A DNA stretch of 64,000 nt from Dyadobacter jiangsuensis (GTDB lineage Bacteria > Bacteroidota > Bacteroidia > Cytophagales > Spirosomataceae): assembly GCF_003014695.1 (NCBI RefSeq), contig NZ_PYAS01000016.1:1-64000 (forward strand), given 5' to 3'. A program made the translations under genes and the position numbers. The notes under the pieces were generated by a model, which saw nothing but the letters and a program-made list of their open reading frames with translations, did no database searches and was not told the DNA's origin. Below, piece by piece: positions 60,034 to 64,000 of the stretch; the stretch's first letter is position 1; each line of letters begins with the position of its first letter.

Positions 60034-63000
60034 ATGAATCAATCTCGACAATTAAGATTCGATACCGGGCTGCGTCCGCTCCGAAAGCTGATGCTCGGCC
60101 AGGTATTGTTCGGCGTTGCAATTGCAGGCTTCTATCAAGCCCCGGCGACGGCAGCCCCCATGAAGGACCCGATTCTGGCGACCACCGACCGGTCGCTGGG
60201 TGGGAAAGTTACCGATGAAAACGGCGCCGGACTTCCGGGTGTAAGTATCATTGTGAAAGGCTCCAGTACCGGAACTGTAACAGATACCGAGGGCCGCTAC
60301 AACATCAATGTTCCTGAAACAGGCAGCCCGGTTTTAGTTTTCTCTTTCGTCGGGTACGTACCAAAAGAGATTACAGTGGGAAATCAGACCTCTTTGGACA
60401 TTCAATTAGCCGTGGATAACAAAGCATTGGAAGAAGTAGTCGTGGTGGGTTATGGTACCCAGCGCAAGCGCGACATTACTTCTGCTGTATCCGTCATTAG
60501 TATAGAAGACATTGGAGAGGTACCCAAATCCAACGTGACCCGCATGATCCAGGGACAAGCTCCCGGCGTCATCATTAAACAAAAGAGTGGTACGCCCGGC
60601 CAACAGTTTGAAGTAAAAGTACGCGGTATCAGCTCATTGGGTGCCGGTAGTGATCCACTCTATGTAATTGACGGTTTCCCGGTCGGTATTTCAGTCGGCC
60701 AAAACCTTAACCCCAACGATATTGAAACCATATCGGTGCTGAAAGATGCCGCTTCAACGGCAATTTATGGAGCACGGGGCTCGAACGGCGTAGTACTTAT
60801 TACCACAAAGTCCGCGAAAGAGGGGAAAACGAATCTCAGCGTGTCCTTCGATTATGGTATTCAGAACGTGCCCGAATCGCGCAAAACGAAAGTGCTGAAC
60901 GGACCCGACTTCGCACAGTTTCTGAAAGAAGTCTACATCGGCAGATATGTACTGAAAAATGGCGTGCAACCTACTGAGGAACAGATACCAGCCGATTTTC
61001 GAAAACCTTCCGAAACCCAGTACTCCACCAACTGGTTCGATCTGATATTGAACAACAATGCACCTTACAAGGACGCAAATGTTACTTTATCTTCGGGTAA
61101 AGGGCCTATCAAATCGGTCGTTTCTTTGGGCTACTACAAAGAGGATGGTGCGCTGCAATATACCGGGTACGACAGGGCTTCGGTGAGGACCAACCTTTTT
61201 GGTGATATCAACAAGTTCATATCAATGGGGATGAATGTCGCGGGAAGCTATTCCAAATCCAGCCTCGCCAGCACCGACGGCCGCAGTGCGTTGGTCGGTC
61301 TCTCGCTGATCAGCGATCCGCGGCGGCCGGCGTATGACGAAAAAGGCGAGCTGATCCCTTACCACATTGGGGTCGGTGACATATTCGGCTTCCCCAATCC
61401 ATTGTATGTGCTCAAAAACGTCAAGCGGAATCGGAACATCGCGGATGTACTGGCTAACGGATATGTGGAGTTCAACATTCTTCCCGGATTGAAATTCCGC
61501 TCATCCGTGAATGCGAAAATCAATTATAATACCTATAAAGAATATGTTCCCTCGACTATCGGAAACGCCATCGCGACGCTTTCCAATGGTGCTCCGCCAC
61601 GCATTGCCACCGAACGCGACGACTCGGAAGAGCTGAAAAACTTCGCTGCCGATCAATTACTTACGTACAACGTGAACCTGGGAGCGAACCATCACATCGA
61701 TGCAATGGTGGGCTATTCGGCGCAGCAGGAGGTCGTGAAGGGCCTTTACGGCTCAGCTAACACGTTTCCGGACGACCTGACTCCCTACCTGGGTGTTGGT
61801 AGTATTCGGTCGTCCAACTCCATCGAAAGAAAGTGGACGATGATCGCCTACCTGGCAAGGCTGAACTATGCTTTCAAAGACAAATACCTGCTTTCCGCGA
61901 GCTTCCGCCGCGAGGGTAGCTCACGGTTTAGCGAAGGGCATCAGTTCGGCAATTTCCCTGCGGCATCCGTTGGCTGGCGTCTCTCCGAGGAACAGTTTAT
62001 GCCCAAAGCGGCATGGCTGAATGATCTTAAATTGCGGGCTAGCTGGGGTATGACAGGTAACAACAGCTACAACGTCAGCGCCAACAACAACTTTGGTATC
62101 GGACAAAATGCAGGCGATGACGGCAACTATGCGAGCCTGGCTTTCCTAGGTTTGAACAATTACATATTCAACAATTCCCTGGCTTCCGGTAAAACGGTTA
62201 CACGCTTCGCAAACCCTGAGCTGACATGGGAAAAATCGAATCAGACCGATATTGGTTTCGACCTTGCTACATTCGATAACCGGCTGGTTTTCACGTTTGA
62301 ATATTACAAGAAAATTACAGACGACATGTTGCTTCCTTACAGCATTCCGGCGGTTTCGGGCTTTACCTCTACGCTCAAAAACCTGGGAAAAGTACAGAAC
62401 AAAGGTATCGAGCTGGCTGTTAACTACCGTGTCCGCGTAGGGAAAGTTAACCTCAGAACCAATGCTAACATTACTTTCAATCGGAACAAAGTACTGGCAA
62501 TACGCGGGCAGAACGACTTCTTGTTGTACGGAAGTCAATACGGAGGCTATAACATCCAGCAAGTCGGCCGGCCGATCGGGATGATCTTCGGCTACAAGAA
62601 AATCGGCATTTTCAACACCCAGAAGGAGATCAACGAATCGCCGGTACAAGAGGGTGCGGTGCCTGGTGCGATGAAGTTCGCAGATTTGCACGGAAACCCC
62701 GACGGAGGTCCTGACGGAATCGTATCCTACGACACGAAAGACATGACGGAAATCGGTAACCCGAACCCCAAATTCAACTGGGCATGGACAGTAGGAGGAG
62801 ATTATAAGGCATTCGATTTCAATATCTTGCTGATGGGCGCCTACAAGTTCGACGTTTACCGCAACATCGAAGCCTCGACCATGAATATGGATGGGGTATT
62901 CAACGTGCTCGAAAAAGCGAAGGACCGCTGGCGTTCGCCCGAAAACCCCGGGCCAAACCCCAACGATAAGCATTCACAAGGCGGAACGGATTACTTCAAA

Positions 63001-63267
63001 TGGTCGCGCGAGAGTAGTGATCGTTATGTTTACGATGGCACGCATACCTGGATCAAAAACATCACGATCGGCTATACTTTCCCGAAAGTGAAAGGAGTGC
63101 TTTCCGACGCAAGGGTATTTATCAATGCAGCAAACCTGCTGATTATCACCAAGTATCCCGGCAACAACCCGGATGCAGGCGTGCGAGGCGGAACGGAGCT
63201 CAACAACGATGACGAATCGTACCCTGTTCCAAGAACCTTTTCGGCTGGTATCAAGATCAACTTCTAA
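60034..63267 (+). CDS. SusC/RagA-family TonB-linked outer-membrane protein
   Basis: A 1,077-residue protein. After a signal peptide come a carboxypeptidase-like domain (GGKVTDENGAGLPGVSIIVK), a TonB box (ALEEVVVVGYGTQRKRDIT), the plug (IDGFPVGISVGQNLNPNDIE, DAASTAIYGARGSNGVVLIT) and a large barrel ending in SAGIKINF. It imports oligosaccharides or peptides with its SusD partner. I chose the ATG at 60034 by the signal peptide; the frame extends to 59860. Confidence 0.92.
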   Translation: MNQSRQLRFDTGLRPLRKLMLGQVLFGVAIAGFYQAPATAAPMKDPILATTDRSLGGKVTDENGAGLPGVSIIVKGSSTGTVTDTEGRYNINVPETGSPVLVFSFVGYVPKEITVGNQTSLDIQLAVDNKALEEVVVVGYGTQRKRDITSAVSVISIEDIGEVPKSNVTRMIQGQAPGVIIKQKSGTPGQQFEVKVRGISSLGAGSDPLYVIDGFPVGISVGQNLNPNDIETISVLKDAASTAIYGARGSNGVVLITTKSAKEGKTNLSVSFDYGIQNVPESRKTKVLNGPDFAQFLKEVYIGRYVLKNGVQPTEEQIPADFRKPSETQYSTNWFDLILNNNAPYKDANVTLSSGKGPIKSVVSLGYYKEDGALQYTGYDRASVRTNLFGDINKFISMGMNVAGSYSKSSLASTDGRSALVGLSLISDPRRPAYDEKGELIPYHIGVGDIFGFPNPLYVLKNVKRNRNIADVLANGYVEFNILPGLKFRSSVNAKINYNTYKEYVPSTIGNAIATLSNGAPPRIATERDDSEELKNFAADQLLTYNVNLGANHHIDAMVGYSAQQEVVKGLYGSANTFPDDLTPYLGVGSIRSSNSIERKWTMIAYLARLNYAFKDKYLLSASFRREGSSRFSEGHQFGNFPAASVGWRLSEEQFMPKAAWLNDLKLRASWGMTGNNSYNVSANNNFGIGQNAGDDGNYASLAFLGLNNYIFNNSLASGKTVTRFANPELTWEKSNQTDIGFDLATFDNRLVFTFEYYKKITDDMLLPYSIPAVSGFTSTLKNLGKVQNKGIELAVNYRVRVGKVNLRTNANITFNRNKVLAIRGQNDFLLYGSQYGGYNIQQVGRPIGMIFGYKKIGIFNTQKEINESPVQEGAVPGAMKFADLHGNPDGGPDGIVSYDTKDMTEIGNPNPKFNWAWTVGGDYKAFDFNILLMGAYKFDVYRNIEASTMNMDGVFNVLEKAKDRWRSPENPGPNPNDKHSQGGTDYFKWSRESSDRYVYDGTHTWIKNITIGYTFPKVKGVLSDARVFINAANLLIITKYPGNNPDAGVRGGTELNNDDESYPVPRTFSAGIKINF

Positions 63268-63278
63268 ATCGCATCAAG

Positions 63279-64000
63279 ATGAATAGAATAACAGCAGCAG
63301 GGCTTATGCTCCTCGCAACGCTCGCGTCTTCGTGCAGCGAAGACTTTCTCAACCAGTCGGATCCGACGAAGGTAGGGGTGAATTTGTTTTACAAAAATGA
63401 AGACCAGGTAAAACAGGCATTGAACGGCGTGTACGGCGGTGTACAGACGCTGACAAACACCGGGTATTTGTTCGGAGAGTTCCAGACGGACAACACCACT
63501 GTGGACCTCAACCCCGCAGATCGCGGTGGTGCGGGAAGCTGGGAAGCATTCGAATTCGGGACCGTCAACTCCGGCAACGGGGAGATCGCTAACCTCTGGA
63601 ACGGGTATTACGCCACTTTGTACAACTGCAACCTGACCCTGGAAAAGATGGTGGATGCGACGATGAGCGAAACCGGCAGAAAGGAAGTGCAAGCGCAGCT
63701 GAAATTCCTTCGGGGCTACATGTATTTCAATATGGTACAGTACTTTGGCGGCGTGATCATCGTCACCTCCACACTGTCTGTTCCGGATCCCGCATTCGAT
63801 CTGGTAAGGTCGACGGAAGCGGAAACCTGGGCGCAAATCGAGAAGGATTTGAAAGATGCCGCCGCAGGATTGCCTGAGAAATATACCGCCGCTGCGGACA
63901 AAGGTCGTGCGACCAAAGGTGCGGCGCTGAGCTTACTCGGCAAGGCGTATCTGACGCAAAAGAAATACGCCGATGCCCTGGCAACACTGAAAGAAGTAAC
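63279..64000 (+). CDS. SusD/RagB-family nutrient-binding lipoprotein (partial)
   Basis: The N-terminal 240 residues are present; the gene runs off the window. A lipoprotein signal (MLLATLASSC) is followed by SEDFLNQSDP and VKQALNGVYGGVQT, typical of SusD proteins, and TPR-like helices including QAQLKFLRGYMYFNMVQYFG. It forms the lid over the SusC transporter and binds substrate. No start ambiguity: ATG at 63279, 12 bases after susC. Confidence 0.92.
   Translation, partial: MNRITAAGLMLLATLASSCSEDFLNQSDPTKVGVNLFYKNEDQVKQALNGVYGGVQTLTNTGYLFGEFQTDNTTVDLNPADRGGAGSWEAFEFGTVNSGNGEIANLWNGYYATLYNCNLTLEKMVDATMSETGRKEVQAQLKFLRGYMYFNMVQYFGGVIIVTSTLSVPDPAFDLVRSTEAETWAQIEKDLKDAAAGLPEKYTAAADKGRATKGAALSLLGKAYLTQKKYADALATLKEV

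Noticed and set aside
1-64000. CRISPR array
   Set aside because: No regularly spaced repeats with unique spacers were seen; the repeats at 1-95 are contiguous 23-24 bp units of an IS end.

Overview
The window joins two DNA worlds. Positions about 96 to 38,620 hold a temperate-siphophage-like element that also carries conjugative mobilization genes. Positions about 38,650 to 64,000 are an ordinary chromosome of a Bacteroidetes (Cytophagales, possibly Dyadobacter-like; this is inference). The right part has a short primary sigma factor, a SusC/SusD pair, TAnnTTTG promoters and few Shine-Dalgarno sites. The left part has strong AAGGAG-type ribosome sites, TTGACN-N17-TACNNT promoters, and a DUF2312/GapR protein, MobA-type relaxase and DUF4055 portal of a kind I associate with Alphaproteobacteria. 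Either foreign DNA sits next to a tRNA-Met gene, or the contig is a chimera; the decisive stretch is about 38,603-38,657.

Layout of the element. Positions 1-95 are the repeat-bearing end of an IS21-family insertion that cuts off an ArdC-type antirestriction gene. A tightly coupled minus-strand recombination operon follows (DUF551, HNH-like, NinB, 3'-5' exonuclease, SSB, GapR-like, Rad52-like). It diverges at 3,755-3,875 from a plus-strand run starting with RusA, then a two-gene cassette of unknown function (4,541-6,099), replication-associated genes and a protein whose C-terminus resembles AcrVA2. A patchy accessory zone (7.6-11.7 kb) has an HNH nuclease and membrane proteins. The late operon (11.7-30 kb) is complete: terminase, DUF4055 portal, MuF-like protein, scaffold, capsid, neck, tail tube, tail chaperones joined by a -1 frameshift signal, tape measure, tail tip, then holin, SAR endolysin and nested spanins. 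A second early operon (31.3-35.4 kb) holds about a dozen small overlapping genes and a primase lacking zinc ligands. The element ends with a VirD4/TraG-type coupling protein, a candidate oriT region, a MobC-like protein and a relaxase. No integrase, repressor or plasmid partition gene is visible; they may lie left of the window.

Layout of the chromosome. After tRNA-Met come an SRPBCC protein and an LptF/G permease, rpsO-pnp, rpoD, menD, a divergent TPR lipoprotein and a small protein, an envelope cluster (large TPR protein, plugless beta-barrel, HU/SPOR protein, TonB-like protein), folC-trmB, convergent gapA, dapD, a small XRE regulator, and a SusC/SusD pair truncated by the window end.

How the parts work together. 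The element appears able to package its DNA in phage particles and also to be mobilized by a helper conjugation system, with antirestriction and possible anti-CRISPR or defence genes as cargo. The joint presence of a full siphophage late module and a relaxase plus coupling protein is the most unusual feature.
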